Shown here: positions 1 through 12,139 of the stretch, one piece after another
How the letters are laid out: each line of letters opens with the position of its first letter
Numbering within the stretch: position 1 is the stretch's first letter
From: Rhodocollybia butyracea
Lineage: Eukaryota; Basidiomycota; Agaricomycetes; Agaricales; Omphalotaceae
Direction of reading: 5' to 3'
DNA: 64,000 bases
Assembly: GCA_015501585.1 (NCBI GenBank)
Contig: JADNRY010000012.1
Coordinates: forward strand, 434,001-498,000
The notes under the pieces: generated by a model
Databases searched by the model: none
The model's input: only the letters and a program-made list of their open reading frames with translations
Told to the model about the DNA's origin: nothing
Made by a program: the position numbers and the translations under genes

Positions 1-783
1 CCACCCATTGTGCGCCTCTTCTAGGCCGACGCGAAAAGTATTCCAGAGCGTAAACATTATCTGAATGCGTGATGGCGTTTACTTGGAACATTCCGGGTAT
101 TGATCCAGTAAGTTTTTTCTGATCATAGAACATCTCCATGAAGGAGGTTATGTCCGCAGGTTCTAAACCGATATCTATGCGAAGCAGCAATGGCAGGTTA
201 AGTGGATTCCCAGGACGGTTGGGATTAAGGAGGTCAAATACAATAATACTATAGACCTCAAGATATCCACGAAGGAACCTATGCGTCCAGAATTTCTTGA
301 CCAGGCGATCGATACCAGAATCGGCGATTTGAACGCATGAAGTTTTGTGCTGCGGCCTTCAAGTGGATGCTCTAGTCAATAACATCTCGCTGAGGAGAAT
401 ATTTCAGACTTCAGCTTACCAGTCTATGAGTTGGCACTGAGCTAGTCGTCAATGAAAAGCCAGCAATGGTGATATATTAATGACAAGCTTAAGCGAACCT
501 TTTGTGAACAATACCAGATGTCTTTACACTGCAAAAATGAGATCAACTCTTCGCGGACTATTATAAAAATATAGCACACTTTTCCACATTTGAGAACCTT
601 CAAGGCTTTGTCCGCTGTATTCGATTTACCACACACCGCGCAGTACTGCTCGAAAACAGGACGATACTTTTCCTTCAACTCGTCCTTCGAGGGTATCGTT
701 TCGAAAATTGGGTTCGGGGTAGGAACTTGCACGGCTGTCCATCCTTTTCGAGGCGTAGAACTTTTAGATGGGAGAGAGGGCAT
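1..783 (-). CDS. MYND-type zinc finger protein, 3' part beyond the window
   Basis: Exons read on the minus strand are 783-580, 528-499, 436-420 and 356 to beyond base 1, with 51-, 62- and 63-bp introns. When spliced, the finger reads CAVCGKSN...LKCGKCKDIWYCSQKC...DWPQHKTSC, giving the C-x2-C, C-x2-C, C-x3-C, H-x3-C pattern of a MYND finger. It sits at about residues 30-75, after a short proline/serine-rich N-terminus. The rest runs on as KKFWTHRFLRGYLEVYSI and GMFQVNAITHSDNVYALEYF, a pattern I associate with the many agaricomycete MYND proteins of unknown role. MYND fingers usually bind proline-rich peptides; partner and process are unknown here. The start is taken at the Met before PSLPSKSS. 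An upstream in-frame Met at 888 is possible but gives an unconvincing N-terminus. Confidence 0.8.
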
Positions 784-1145
784 CTGGAGAGAGAGCTGGA
801 GAGAGAGAAGCTCATATTTTAAGTAATCATGTTGGATACAATAGAACAAAGGAAATTGATTACCAAATTCGGCGGTGCGCGTCGACATTGCAAACTTTCT
901 TGGTTGCTAGTTGCGAGTAAGTATTGTGATATCCGATTAAAGACAATACAACACAAGGAAAGATACCAGAAATAGTAAGTAGTATGCATTGGCAGCAACC
1001 ATTACGTAAACCGGTTTGCGAACTCACATGAACACGAAGACATTGCAAATAATCGATACAAATACATAGAATAGGATATTACAAAAATGTGAATAAGATT
1101 ACAGGTTTCACCAAGAACCAACTTTTGGCGAAGGCAGTTCGAATA
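784..1145. other. Intergenic: MYND gene 5' flank and Rab escort gene 3' flank
   Basis: About 360 bp between two minus-strand genes. It must hold the promoter of the MYND gene and the 3' end of the Rab escort gene. Short ORFs here have no recognisable domain, and I see no repeat. Confidence 0.5.
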
Positions 1146-2946
1146 TCATTCGTCGTCGTTATCGTCGTTCACACAGGGCGGCCAGAAGCTTTCAATCTCA
1201 ATTTTCGTGTCAACTTCAGCCTCATCGCCATGTACAGGAGACTCTTTGAACGTTTTCCCTGACCCAACTCTGCCAGTGAGAGCCTTTATAGCGTTCCAGA
1301 ACACTGCTTCCGCATTGACGGCTGCAGCATCCCCCGAGTCGGCGAGGGGAAGTAGGGAGGGTGAGGGTGAAAGTAATATGGATGGTGTCCTGTCATCCAA
1401 ATACGGTTCGGATGAAGGAGGAGACGAAGGTGGTGTTTGAAGGTAAAAACTTGTGAATAGAGGTACAGGTGTAACGGATGAGACAGCGAAAGAAAGTGTT
1501 GCATCTAGATAGGGCTTTAGAAGAGATTCTGGCGAGACAGATTCTGCTGATGAGGTTGGTATAGGTGTCGAAAGGTAGAGTATCCCTGAAAGAGAGAAAC
1601 CGTAAAATATTTCTGACGCCAGAATTTGTGAATTGGACTTACATTTTCCTTTCGGTACAGACATAGTACCCTCTCCTACAATGAGTGCGGTAACAGAGGA
1701 ATAAGCGGAGCCACCGCGGAGGGAAGAAGGTGGAAAGACGAGGATGCCAGTGTCTAACACGGGAGGAGATGACTGCGGTTCATCTCCTTCGAGTGCCAAT
1801 GGTTCGGCCCACCTGGCGAGTGATAATGGTTCGTCAGTAATACAAACACATCTCGCAATCGTTGCAGGATCTTCTATAAAAGTGGAGGGAACCTTTTGGG
1901 CACGCAGAACCTCCGAATCTGAGAGTACCCCAGGGAGGCAAGACTTTGAAGATATGATGAGGTTACAAGTAAGAGATTCAGGAAAGTCAGAGAGGGCTAC
2001 AGTGTACACCGGATTCGATTCCAAATTGGCATTTCGAGTAATGGAAGTAATGGATTTCCCAAGGATATATACACTTCCGGCGACGGCAGCAGAACGACAA
2101 AAACCTTGTGCAATCTCTCCGGAGCTGCCGTAGTGCCCGATGAGGAAGGGGGATGAGCCGTATTGACCTGCGGATCGTAGATAGCGCTGAAGACGATGAA
2201 GAGCAGGAGCGGTATGATCTAGATGGCTATTAATTAGCCTATAGCGAGATTTAGAAGTAAGACAATACCAGAAGGTAAAGTACAGTGACCCAGCGCATAG
2301 GCTATAGTTTCTGCGATCTCTTGTTTCAAAGTAAACGTCGTCTTCAAAAAGTCGACAAAAGGAGTCTCGGCTTTGCCTTCCAGTTCGGGCTGTGATTCAA
2401 AATCACCAGAAGCAAAGGCCAAGAAGCGCATCAAGCGACGTTTATCGATGAGACTGATACTCCTGTCCTTGAAGATATCTTCTTTGCTTCCCGGTACGAT
2501 CTTCACTTTGCCGGGAATCGCAGGATGGTATACGAAAACCTGCTCGACAAGTCTGAAGCCCCCGTATCGTGATACACCCGATGAGATAAGAGAAGATATA
2601 AGTGGTCCTGATGCCGGTATTACTGAAGGGCTTAACGATATAGAGTACTGTCGGCCATTCGGAAGAACGTCGGAAGGAGATAATGGCGAAGAGAAACGAA
2701 ATTCACTTGAATTTGTCTGTTGATTGGCCCAGTGGATGAATTCATCCAGTGAAAGACTTGCTTCATTAGCGCCGTAGTATGGATTTGTGTCTAGGTGTGC
2801 AATTTTCAAGCCTGCTTTCGATAGAGCTCTGCAGATAATTGAGAATTCATCTCTTGGAAAAGGAGAAATCGAATAGCGCACGCAGCAGTTATTGACTCTG
2901 TGAGTCCCGTTCCGATAATTATCACGTCGAAAGCGCCTTCATCCAT
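1146..2946 (-). CDS. MRS6: Rab escort protein (Rab geranylgeranyltransferase component A, Mrs6-like)
   Basis: Exons are 2946-2882, 2828-2269, 2218-1643 and 1585-1146. They sum to 1,641 bp, or 546 residues. Introns are 53, 50 and 57 bp. The N-terminus has the GDI/REP dinucleotide-fold signature: FDVIIIGTGLTES, then AAALSKAGLKIAHLD and NPYYG, followed by SLSLDEF. The mid-region RYLRSAGQYGSSPF, then GEIAQGFCRSAAVAGSVYIL, is the conserved block of the family. Rab GDI is about 450 residues. The extra length, the serine/proline-rich C-terminal insert and the acidic tail fit a Rab escort protein better. By family knowledge it presents newly made Rab GTPases to geranylgeranyltransferase II in the cytosol. 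A GDI is the main alternative. It is divergent with the coiled-coil gene, 119 bp away. Confidence 0.88.
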
Positions 2947-3065
2947 ATCTTAGCCAAATCGCAAGTCGAAGACAGGTCCCAGGAATTGCACCATCACGTG
3001 TTAAAGCAAACCTCAAACTCGAGCCTACTCAATATTTTGTCATTATTTTGACTATCCTGCAAGCC
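2947..3065. promoter_or_regulatory. Bidirectional promoter between Rab escort and coiled-coil genes
   Basis: Only 119 bp separate the two divergent ATGs, so both promoters must lie here and possibly within the 5' ends of the genes. It contains CACGTG at about 2995 (an E-box). No TATA box is evident. Confidence 0.5.
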
Positions 3066-6000
3066 ATGGCCGACTCGCACGAATCATTCACAGCCAAAAA
3101 AGTCTTTCATCCTCCTCCGCAGGCAAGGCATTTACAGTTAGAACCTGCTCCAAATTTCTCTTTATTCCCTCAGCATGCAGCACGAGACAACAAGTTTGCT
3201 CGAAATTCTCAACAAACGCGCATATTTCCGCCTTCCAGTCATTTTTCCACTCCTCAAAATTCTAAAGAAAACTCAGAATCACTGTCTCGTGAGTTGTAAT
3301 TGTTAATAAGCGATAGACATCGTTTACCAATAAAGCAACTCTAGATAACGATTTTCATGGATATGGTGGCCCTGTGTTGGATCCAGATTCTCAGAAAAGA
3401 TCCAAAGAACCAGTCAATATGGCAGAGAGTCGCCAGTTTCGCTTTTTGCCAACTCCAGGACATTCATCGTTTCGTGCACCATCTGAATCCCCTTCTTTGG
3501 GCCCAGAAGCAGAATCCGAAGAGCTTGACTTGTCGGAAATAATGAATCGCAAGATGAAGGAAGCGAAAATTGTTAAATCCCAGTTGGCCGAAGAGGTAAG
3601 CACTATATTCTTATAGTTCTTATATGCGTCTCAAGTTGACACTCGGAAGCGCATAACAAACGTCAATCTACGATCCGAGCTCTCCGTCGCTCAAACCATT
3701 CGCGATGAACAGATGAGACGAGTCGCGGAACTGGAAGCTACGCTTGAAGCGAAACTCGAAAACATTGCTTCGAAGGATCGTGAACTTACCGAACTTCTGG
3801 CCTCGTTAGAGGAGGTTCGGTCCATAAAGGACTCTCAGCTGATGCTTATTTATGACAGAGATAATCTCATCAAGGAAGCACACGATAAGCTCCAGTTTCT
3901 AGACAAGAAACTGATAATAGCAGAAGAACGGGTGTTAAAGATAAAGGATACAGCCAAGCACGGGATCGACAATATGAAAAAAAAGTTTGTATTTTTCAGA
4001 CTTTTTGGACACTGCACGACTTGTTTATTATCTTGGTAGCTTCGACTTTCTCAAAAATGTAGTTGAACATTTGAAGAGTCGTTATGAAAGCTCTGTTGCA
4101 AGTATGCATAGCCTACGTGACGAACTAGACACTTTGCGCACCACCTCGTCGAATTGTGTCAAGGGTGAGTTTTTTTTCCATCCGCTTTTCCTTGATGCCG
4201 AATGTTTTACAGAACTTGAGCCGTTTATGGATCCCTCTCATCACCATCTAGTCAAGGCAAACGAAACGCGGGACTTAATTCAAGAATTGCAAATGGACCG
4301 TAATAACTGTACAGACTATTTCTTCACGCATCTTCATCATTTGATGGTCCTTTTAGCTCAACAAGTTATCAGCTTTCTACGCGATAAGCTGCACAGCGTT
4401 AGCACCCAGCTGGCAGAGGCTAACGAAAAAGTGGTCGATCTGGAGAATTTCAGGAAGCAAGAAGGTTCTAGTTTGGCCCGGAGCGCTGGTTTGTGGCAGG
4501 CGACTGGTATATATTCTTGGAATTCGTTTGCCTGGCGAGTATTAAACCCGTCTTTTCCATAGGACAACAAGTGCAAGAGATCACATCGAAATTGATGCAA
4601 CGAGAGAGGGAAGACGCTACGTTATTGTCTGAAGGATTGAAATTCGAGATGCAGCTGAAAGATGCAAACAAAAAGTACATTCGTTGATTCTTCGATCCCA
4701 GCCATTGGCTGATGATTTCGCATAGGTTTAAGCTTGCTTCAGAAAGGCTGGCACAGAAAGAATCCGATGAAGAGCGTTTGACAGAAGCGTACGTGATATA
4801 TTTGCTGTGCGGTCTCTTTCATATTGATATCACAGCAGAAAACGATTGTTAGCGACGGAACTTGAGCGCAAGTCGGAGTCGCTGGATATTGTGTCAAATC
4901 GTCTTAAAGAGTAAGTATGAATCCAGTAGCTCATGTATACGATCTAATACATCATACAGGGCAACCGAAGAATGTGCATCTTTGCAACAAAAATCCCAAA
5001 TCAGCCACAACGAGGTTGCCGTCCTTTCCGAGAAGTTGCGAGTTTCTGAGCAAACTAGGGGCGCTCTTCATACTTCGTGAGTGTACCGACCAAAGTTGCG
5101 AAGTATCTTTTCAATAATAATATTTCAGAGCTCGTAAAGATGCAGCCAAAATGTCTGAGCTTGAAGATAGCGTCCGGCTCACCAAAGCGGGAGAAGCCAG
5201 CGCTAAAGCAAAAGCTGCAGAAACCTTGGAAAGAGCGAAGATTCTTGAGGCAGAGAAGACCGAGTTGAAGCGTGACTTCGACGCTGTCGAAGAAGAGTAA
5301 GCTGCAAACTGGTCAGGTTGGATCGTTCTGAGGTCTCTGGCTCTCTCTAGACTCCACCAAATAACCGTTCGAACGAACGTAAGTTAAAATTCCTTAGCCC
5401 TTTGTGTCACCAAATGGCAGTTTTTGCAGGTCCTCCAAGAACGTTTTGATTCCCAAACGATGACTCTCAAGCTGGCCAAAGAGCATAGTGGTGATTTACA
5501 GGTAAACAATCCATTTGTGGAGGCTCATATCGCTGGAACATTGCTTCTTTTGTGTTCCAGGAGCGATTATTGCTTTGTGAGAAAGCACATGCAGTAGGTT
5601 TTTGAGACTCACATTTATTTTACTCACCCGTGCTTTGCAGACGAAGCTAGAGTCGACGCACGGACAGTACAAGGCAGAACTGCTAGTGCTTGAAGAGCAG
5701 AAGAACGGTCTTCAGACCTTGGTCGCGCGACTACAAGACGATGTCCGCAAGTTAGAATCTACTGTAGACAACCTGAGAACAGACAATGCCGAGGTTCAAG
5801 TGCAGAAAGGTGCTATTCACGCCGAGTTGGTTAAATCCAAGGAGAACACAAACGTCTTGCAATCGACCATCGAAAGACTACGATCACAGAACTCTACTCT
5901 GGCAGAGGAACGAACTACTCTTCAAGTATCCCTCGAGCGTTGCCGCCACGATAACTCTAGAGCTGAATCAAACGCAGACGCTCATACCTTGGAAATTTCA

Positions 6001-7546
6001 TCTCTTCGGGAACGCATAGCTGTCCTTCAGGAGCAAACCTTGGAGTTAACTTATCTGAAGGAGGAGCGTACCTCGCTCCAATCCGCCTTATCGAAACAGA
6101 AATCTGATATCGCTGTTTTGCATTCCGAGAAGGCCAATCTTCAAAAGAGTATTGACAAGCATACTGCTGATACCACTGATTTGCGACGGATGGTGGACAA
6201 CAGTCGGGCGGAGTTGATCGAGGTACAAGAGCAACGTTCGGTACTTCGCACCAAGATTGAACGATTGAACGAAGATCTTGACGCTCAAACTCAAGCAATG
6301 AAAAAAGTATCCGAGGATTTTCAAGAAAAGCTGGCTAAGCAAGATAAAGTGCACGCGCAATCGTTGAGTGCAGAGGCCAAGAGAGCAGGGGTTGCGGAGC
6401 TGGGTCTGAGTGAACTGACCGGAGAACTTGGAAAGCAGTTTGGTAACTTGAAGTTACAACTGGAGCTAGCCCAAGCAACGTCGAGTCTGAACGGCAGACA
6501 GGAAGCGGAGGCGGATGTTCAGATTAAGCAATTGCATGCGGAGGTTGCACGTTTGCGGGAGCGAGAGGGAAGCTTGGAGAGAAGATATCGGGAAGGTGAT
6601 TTGGTGAACTTCTCAGATATTTCATCCACTGTGACGTCCTGGCTGATGGATGTTTTCCCTAAGAATGAGTCGGAGAAAGAACTCGTAAACTCGTTGATAA
6701 AGTTCTCGCAAGACTTGCACGAGAAGGAGATGGTCGCGAAGGAGAACGAGTTGCGTAGGGTATGTCTTATATTACCCTACAGGTTGTTGCTGGATATCAC
6801 TTGCTACTTCTTAGCGCGACAACATAAATACTACACTTCAGCAAAAAGTTGAAAAGCTCGAGTCGACATTGGCGAGATGTCTCAAGGACAAGCGTAGCAA
6901 TATCGCCGTGGCATCTAGTCTTAAGGAACAATCGATGTTTGATTTGAATATGTGGATGTCGTCTCCTGCACCAGACGGGGATCCGGTATGTTACACAATT
7001 CTTTCTCCCTTGAGCACTTGAATTCTTGTGTTCTCCTTAGGCTTCGAAGCGTCCGAATTCTATTGCTACTACTGCTAATGTTACTACCATCACACCTGCT
7101 GTTGTTACTGCCTTTGGTCCTTCTGGTCCTTCTTTCTTCCCCTCTCCACGCAGAGCCCTTGCATCATCACAGTTATCCTCTGCGTTGGTTGTTGTGAAGC
7201 AGTCTCCCAAAACTCCTACGTTTGCCAGGCTTGACGATGACATTTCTGATTTTGACGAACGGATCACTAAACTCGGAAAACGCAATAGACCTGTGTCGCC
7301 CTCGAGCAAGATCACTCAGGACGGTCGTCCGACTAGGCGAAGCGTGAGTTGACTGACTCTTTTGCAGTCATTTGCGTCGAGTAAATCCCGTTATTTTTAG
7401 AAAGTTGTGGCGCGTAAGGGAAGCGACAATTTGGCCCAGGCTGTTCAGGAGAAGGTAGCATATCTTTGCTCCGCCTGATAGAGACGCTGATAATTTGCTC
7501 GTAGAAGGCGGAAACTGCAAAGGTCAAGCCGAGGAAACGTCGCTGA
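3066..7546 (+). CDS. Long coiled-coil protein, function unknown
   Basis: Multi-exon gene. The firm parts are exon 1 (3066-3288), exon 2 (3345-3595), exon 3 from about 3650, one large exon from 5641 to about 6758, and a stop at 7544-7546. Between 3980 and 5640 there are at least six small exons whose borders I could not all fix. The N-terminus is low-complexity and proline-rich, up to about residue 150. It is followed by roughly 750 residues of Glu/Lys/Leu/Gln heptads without obvious breaks. A non-coiled tail follows with a SPKTPTFARLDDDISDFDE segment and a basic end (KVKPRKRR) resembling a nuclear localisation signal. This layout (disordered head, long central rod, S/T-P and basic tail) resembles chromosome-axis or spindle structural proteins such as Zip1/SYCP1. 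That is architecture only, not homology. ORFs in other frames over the large exon are shadows. Confidence 0.7.
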
Positions 7547-7784
7547 AATATTAGCATGTACTTCGGTATCACTACGATTTTGTATGGCTGTGCCATCTCT
7601 ACTGCCTAGCACTTGTACCTGCCTGTTTTTTATGTAGTATAGTGATTGTCGGTTTATCCCAGGTTTATCCTCTCGAGTCTCTGCCTGGTTGTGGCAGCGG
7701 CATCAATGCATCATTTTGAGCGCCTTTTAAATTTAGCACGTAATTATAACTCACCCTCGTCCCTCTTACTATAAAACTTGCACA
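7547..7784. other. Intergenic, tandem genes
   Basis: 240 bp holding the coiled-coil gene's 3' end and the phosducin-like gene's promoter. No repeat or RNA gene is seen. Confidence 0.4.
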
Positions 7785-8946
7785 ATGGTAGTGTATTTTT
7801 CCGCATTCCTGACTCTTCCTTGGTAAACTAATTGAAGTCTCGATCAAGTACGCAGATATCGAAGCTCTAGTTCTCTCTGGCGAGCTGTTCAATGGACCTG
7901 AACGGTCATCATCGCCTACCAGATCGGTATCCCCATCCTCCGAGGCTGGATGGCACGATGAGGATCTACAAAACTTTACCGATGAGTCCAAACCGTCTCC
8001 GAAAGTTCACCAAGATCATCAAGAGTCCATAGGCATGGGTCCTGGTCGTACAGGTGTCAAGGGCGTGATTCGAGACCGAGACGAAGCCGAGGAGCTAAAC
8101 AGGCAAAAAAGAAATGTTGAAATGGAAGATATGAGGCTGAAAATGGAGAAAAGCCACCTTGGAGGAAAGACATTCCTTCAGGAAGAGCGAATGAAGGGGC
8201 CAGGTGAGAAAGTGGATGAGCTTGTGATGAAGGAAAGGGAGAAGGAACGGACAGATGTTTTTGGTCGTACTAAAGACGGAAGGTTTGGTCACCTCAGAGA
8301 AGTTGATGTGCATAATTATCTGAGTGCCGTGGAAAAGGAAGAAAGGGGTGTCTGGGTCGTGGTTCATTTGTATGAATCGGTGGGATATCCCTGAAAACTA
8401 GTTACCTCTATGCTGACCCTGTTTCACAGTCATTAGACCGGTGTTTCATCCTAGATGATACACTGGCTCATCTTGCGCGTATGTACCCTGATACAAAATT
8501 CCTGCGATGCCGTGCCGCAGCACTTGGATTCGCTTCTACCTCTAAACCGAGACTTGCTACTCCTGTGACACGGCCATCGAGGTCTATACGAGCCCAAGAC
8601 GACGACGACGACGGTTTATTTGATGAGAAGGATCTCCGCGATGACGATGACGAAGATGACCCATACGGAGAAGATGATGTTGACCTTGATATGCTTCCTA
8701 CCATGCTGGTCTATCGTGACGGTGAGCTTGTGCACAATTGGGTTAGAGTAGATTGGGAAGCTGGAGAAGGCGGAGTGGAAGAGTTGCTCGACAGGTAGGT
8801 GTTTCTTTCAATCCATGTGGTTCCATCCACTTATGGTTTGGCCTTGAAGATATCATATACTACCCAAAACAGACACATTCTTCGGAAATTTCTCTGTACC
8901 GAGTGATGACGACGAAGACTTAATTTGGAGCGAGGAGGACAGCTAG
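7785..8946 (+). CDS. Phosducin-like protein (thioredoxin-fold G beta-gamma/CCT co-chaperone)
   Basis: Exons are 7785-7787, 7849-8379, 8430-8794 and 8850-8946, totalling 996 bp (331 residues). The predicted first exon is only the ATG codon. It is followed by a 61-bp intron with a CTAAT branch site, and then YADIEALVLSGELF. The central phosducin block includes TGVKGVIRDRDEA and FGHLREVDVHNYLSAVEKE. The thioredoxin-like half follows (VWVVVHLYESSLDRC, MLPTMLVYRDGELVHNW). An Asp-rich insert (about residues 215-245) and an acidic C-terminus (SDDDEDLIW) are visible. Family members act with the CCT chaperonin in the cytosol to fold WD40 proteins, mainly G beta-gamma. The last exon's acceptor was chosen because it yields HILPKTD and the acidic tail; the other acceptor gives an early stop. 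The single-codon exon is the least certain part. Confidence 0.88.
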
Positions 8947-9380
8947 TTTTTTCGCTTGCGTTACCGTTTTTCAAATTCACGCTTACACCTACAAATGATA
9001 ATACCCAGATTTTTGCGATGGAAATTAAACTCGGGTTACTTAGTACATAGGTAGTCTCACGATCCAGGACGAGACGCTGTTCCTTAATGAATAGCAGCAA
9101 ATTATTCTCAAGAAAGTAGAACTAGCTGAAGGTGAAATAGCATATACATACATAATATAAAATCGCCCTAAAGTAAAAATTAACAGTCCAATATTGATAC
9201 AACATCGTCTTATAATTCAAATGGCCATGTATGTACATATTAAGTGTCCAAAATAAATGGGTTCCTACGAACACTTATGGACCCACGCAACATAAGAGCC
9301 ACGTTCTATCTATCATAATCAGCGACATTTTCGTTATTCAAAGATGGTAAGGAGACTGACGGAGATTGACATGGCTGCTT
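8947..9380. other. Intergenic between convergent genes
   Basis: AT-rich 3' flanks of the phosducin-like and bZIP genes. No gene, tRNA or repeat recognised. Confidence 0.5.
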
Positions 9381-10053
9381 TCATGACATATGTGAGGTCG
9401 GTGAGTGTGAACGTCGCCGATGAATGTTTCCCATAGAGGAGGAAGGTCTCGAAACATCTGACTGTGCCACGTCTGATGAATTTGGAATGCAAAGTATTTT
9501 GCGCAGCGATTGAGACTCTGGAGGTGGCCTCGAAGTACCTTCTTCCTGCCATGGACATTTATCCTGTTCTACATCCATCGAAGGTAGAGACACATCCGAC
9601 AAGGACGGTGATGGGAAGAAAGCTGGCCGCAATCTCGAGCTCGCAAAAGACGAAGTAGAGCTCGCAGTAGAGAGAGAAGGAGAATTGTGACTGCGCGTGT
9701 CTGGCTGGTTCGGATACGCGAGATTTTGGAATCGTTGTAGCGCACTCGACGCAGCAGAAAGGTCTCTCATGAGCTCTGAAGAAGCCGACATCTGAGATAG
9801 TCTATGTTACTTTCGCCAGGAGCCGCTGCACGCGATAGACACTTACTAGTTGTGGATCTACTGGCGTGGCAACTGGAAGTCCTGCTTTAAGAGCCTGAAG
9901 CTCTTGCTGGAGAGCACTGTTCTCATCCTCCAAATGACGACACCGGTCTTCAAGTTCAGAGAGATAGTGAGCTTTTCTAGCGCGGTAGTCGCGTTGCTGA
10001 GTGAGCGCTCGTGTAGGAGGGATAGTAAGATCTTTCTTGCGCCCACGAGTCAT
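9381..10053 (-). CDS. Small basic leucine zipper (bZIP) transcription factor
   Basis: Two exons, 10053-9847 and 9791-9381, sum to 618 bp (205 residues). The intron is 55 bp (GTAAGT...CTCAG). The N-terminus reads RGRKKDLTIPPTRALTQQRD, followed by YRARKAHYLSELEDR. It continues into a leucine/heptad zipper (CRHLEDENSALQQELQALKA). The rest is Ser/Pro-rich and disordered. Aligning the basic region on R..YR.RK puts Ala at the position that is Asn in nearly all bZIPs (N-x7-R becomes A-x7-R). DNA recognition may therefore differ from AP-1/CREB-type factors. It presumably acts as a dimer in the nucleus; target genes are unknown. The start lies directly before the basic region, leaving no activation domain on the N-terminal side. 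Confidence 0.85.
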
Positions 10054-12139
10054 GGCGGAGAGGAAGCAAAAAATACATGAAACGGGAATCGAGCCAGCTA
10101 TTTAACTTGAGGCCACGGGTCAAACTGTGATATCAAATATGAAATGATCTCACGGGTCAATTGCATTTTGAATTTACTTCGAATGAATTTCACTCTCATG
10201 ACTTGTAATCTCTTGTAATACCGACCAGTCTCCCAATATACCGCAATATGGTGTCACTGTCTGGCCCCACTTACTTATCACGGGGGCCCGAAAACGGGCA
10301 AGCTACAAAGGACCCCGTTGGCCGCTTTCCCCCGTTGCGAATTTCGGGGCACCCAGGAATCAATTCACATATAATATGCATTCTATATGTGTCTTGACCG
10401 AGTCACTTCAAACTTGTGTCCATGAAAGATGAACTGTTCAAAAAATCAAGGACTATTCATTTTACAATTTGTTATCAATCAATATCAATATTACCTACTA
10501 CAGACTCTTGATTTGTGGATCTACAACGGCACGACAAGATACAAAATCGAATACATTGAAAGTCCTTTTAGGAGTATCGTACCTACGCAGAGCATATCCT
10601 AGCACATCACCTTTGGTAGTTCTAAAAACCCCATCCAGTTGAATTTGAATGTTATTTTTGCCGACGGCATTACCACCTTCCTCATGATCAGGGCAGTGTA
10701 TGTCAGGATCCCGTCCCTGATAGTACCTCGACTTTTGATTCTGACGCTAATAGTAACAGATATCGGGGGAGAACACCTGAGTGGGAGCCTGGAGCTCCGT
10801 TTGTGTAGATGACTGATCTCAGACTACATATGTTTGAACTGGTTTTCTGAAAAAATCCCGTGTTTGATAGTTGAAAGCTCAGTCAGCGGTTGCTACAAAC
10901 TACTGCCTCAGCGCCCATCTACGTGTTGGCTTTCAGTAAGGTGAAACGTATCCTGGCCGCGCCATGCCATGCCCGACAAACCTTTCAGGACAACAGCCAC
11001 AGTAACAACCTCCGGGGTTTTCGCTTGGGTATTCCGAGTCGATACGATTCACAACTGTAGCTTGAAGCTCCAGGAGAGCATGACTACATCACTTGGAGGC
11101 TGAAGAAGCATTTGCTCGCAATGCGGTACATATAAATTTGATGGGATGGAACGGTACATACGGTACATATATTGGAGGCTAAGCTTTTCTTCAGTGTGCC
11201 GTTGTCAAAATATCGGTGAATTCCTACACCGACCCAACAAAATGAGATATCGTGATAATAGTACCGACGAGCAACAGTGCCAGGCCGACAAAGCAAAGCA
11301 CTGGAGGAGGCCAGGAAAGAGCTCTTACTACGCAGAAGAAAAGGAACCACTGCCATCCATAAAGTCCTCGGAAACTGTGACCGATTACAGTGATGATTGC
11401 CCAACGTAGTGAATGGAAGCAAGGATAAATGCAGAATGCAGTCTAACGCAATATCAGTCAATAAATTAGGAAAGTTGAACCGAACGAACCAAACCCGAAG
11501 GACGGCAAAGTGCAAGCTAATTTTGACAGGTGAATTTGAATGTTTTTGAATGAATAAAGTTGTCAATACGCGGTGAAAATTGTGAGCTAATAGTTTTGGT
11601 TGTTTAGTTAGAGATAGGAAGAACTTATGCAGTCCCTTCAACCTTGCATCCAACATGCAATAAATCTATGATTGATTGGCTGTAAGATCCAAACGGACCT
11701 ACGTATGCGTCGGGCGTTGGAATAGGTCCCTAAGGGTGGACAGATACGGAAACATCCGCTAACTACAACTTTATACCTACGAGCTTGGATGACATAAACT
11801 AAATCCAACATTGGGTAGTTTGGACAAACAACATCAGAGCTCACCGTAACCGTAACTGAGAGCTTCGTAGTGCGTAGAGGCTGCGAGGTTCTCCCAGGTT
11901 ATCACTCTGGTCTCCCTGAAACCTGTCTCCCTTAAACCTAAACCCCCATGAAAGATGCAAATCAATACTCTATGTGCCTTAATAATATTATCGTACAGTG
12001 TTATGATACAAATACAATTATACAAAAAATGGCTGTCTAATCAGATATGCAGAATAAACAGCAAATAATTAATGCAATGCCTGGAATTGAGCAATGAATG
12101 CACAAGGATAACAAGGTACACAGAAAAACACCAAAAACA
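10054..12139. other. Gene-poor 2.1 kb, with one weak hydrophobic ORF
   Basis: Upstream of the bZIP gene and downstream of MED13. I see no domain-bearing gene. ORFs of up to 190 codons exist, but their composition is not protein-like. One minus-strand stretch (11446-11224) follows a good branch/acceptor sequence and reads into WFLFFCVVRALSWPPPVLCF then VGLALLLVGTIITISHFVG. That could be one or two membrane segments of a small exon, but no upstream exon could be matched. A C/G-rich stretch with GGGGCCC-like runs lies at 10265-10350. Confidence 0.35.

Noticed and set aside
1744..2133. 129-codon plus ORF
   Set aside because: It lies antisense to the Rab escort protein exon, whose conserved motifs decide the strand.
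5957..6360. Minus-strand ORFs within the coiled-coil gene
   Set aside because: They are antisense shadows of the large open coiled-coil exon.
11084..11656. 190-codon minus-strand ORF
   Set aside because: Irregular composition, no domain, and no agreement with neighbouring splice signals. Treated as chance.
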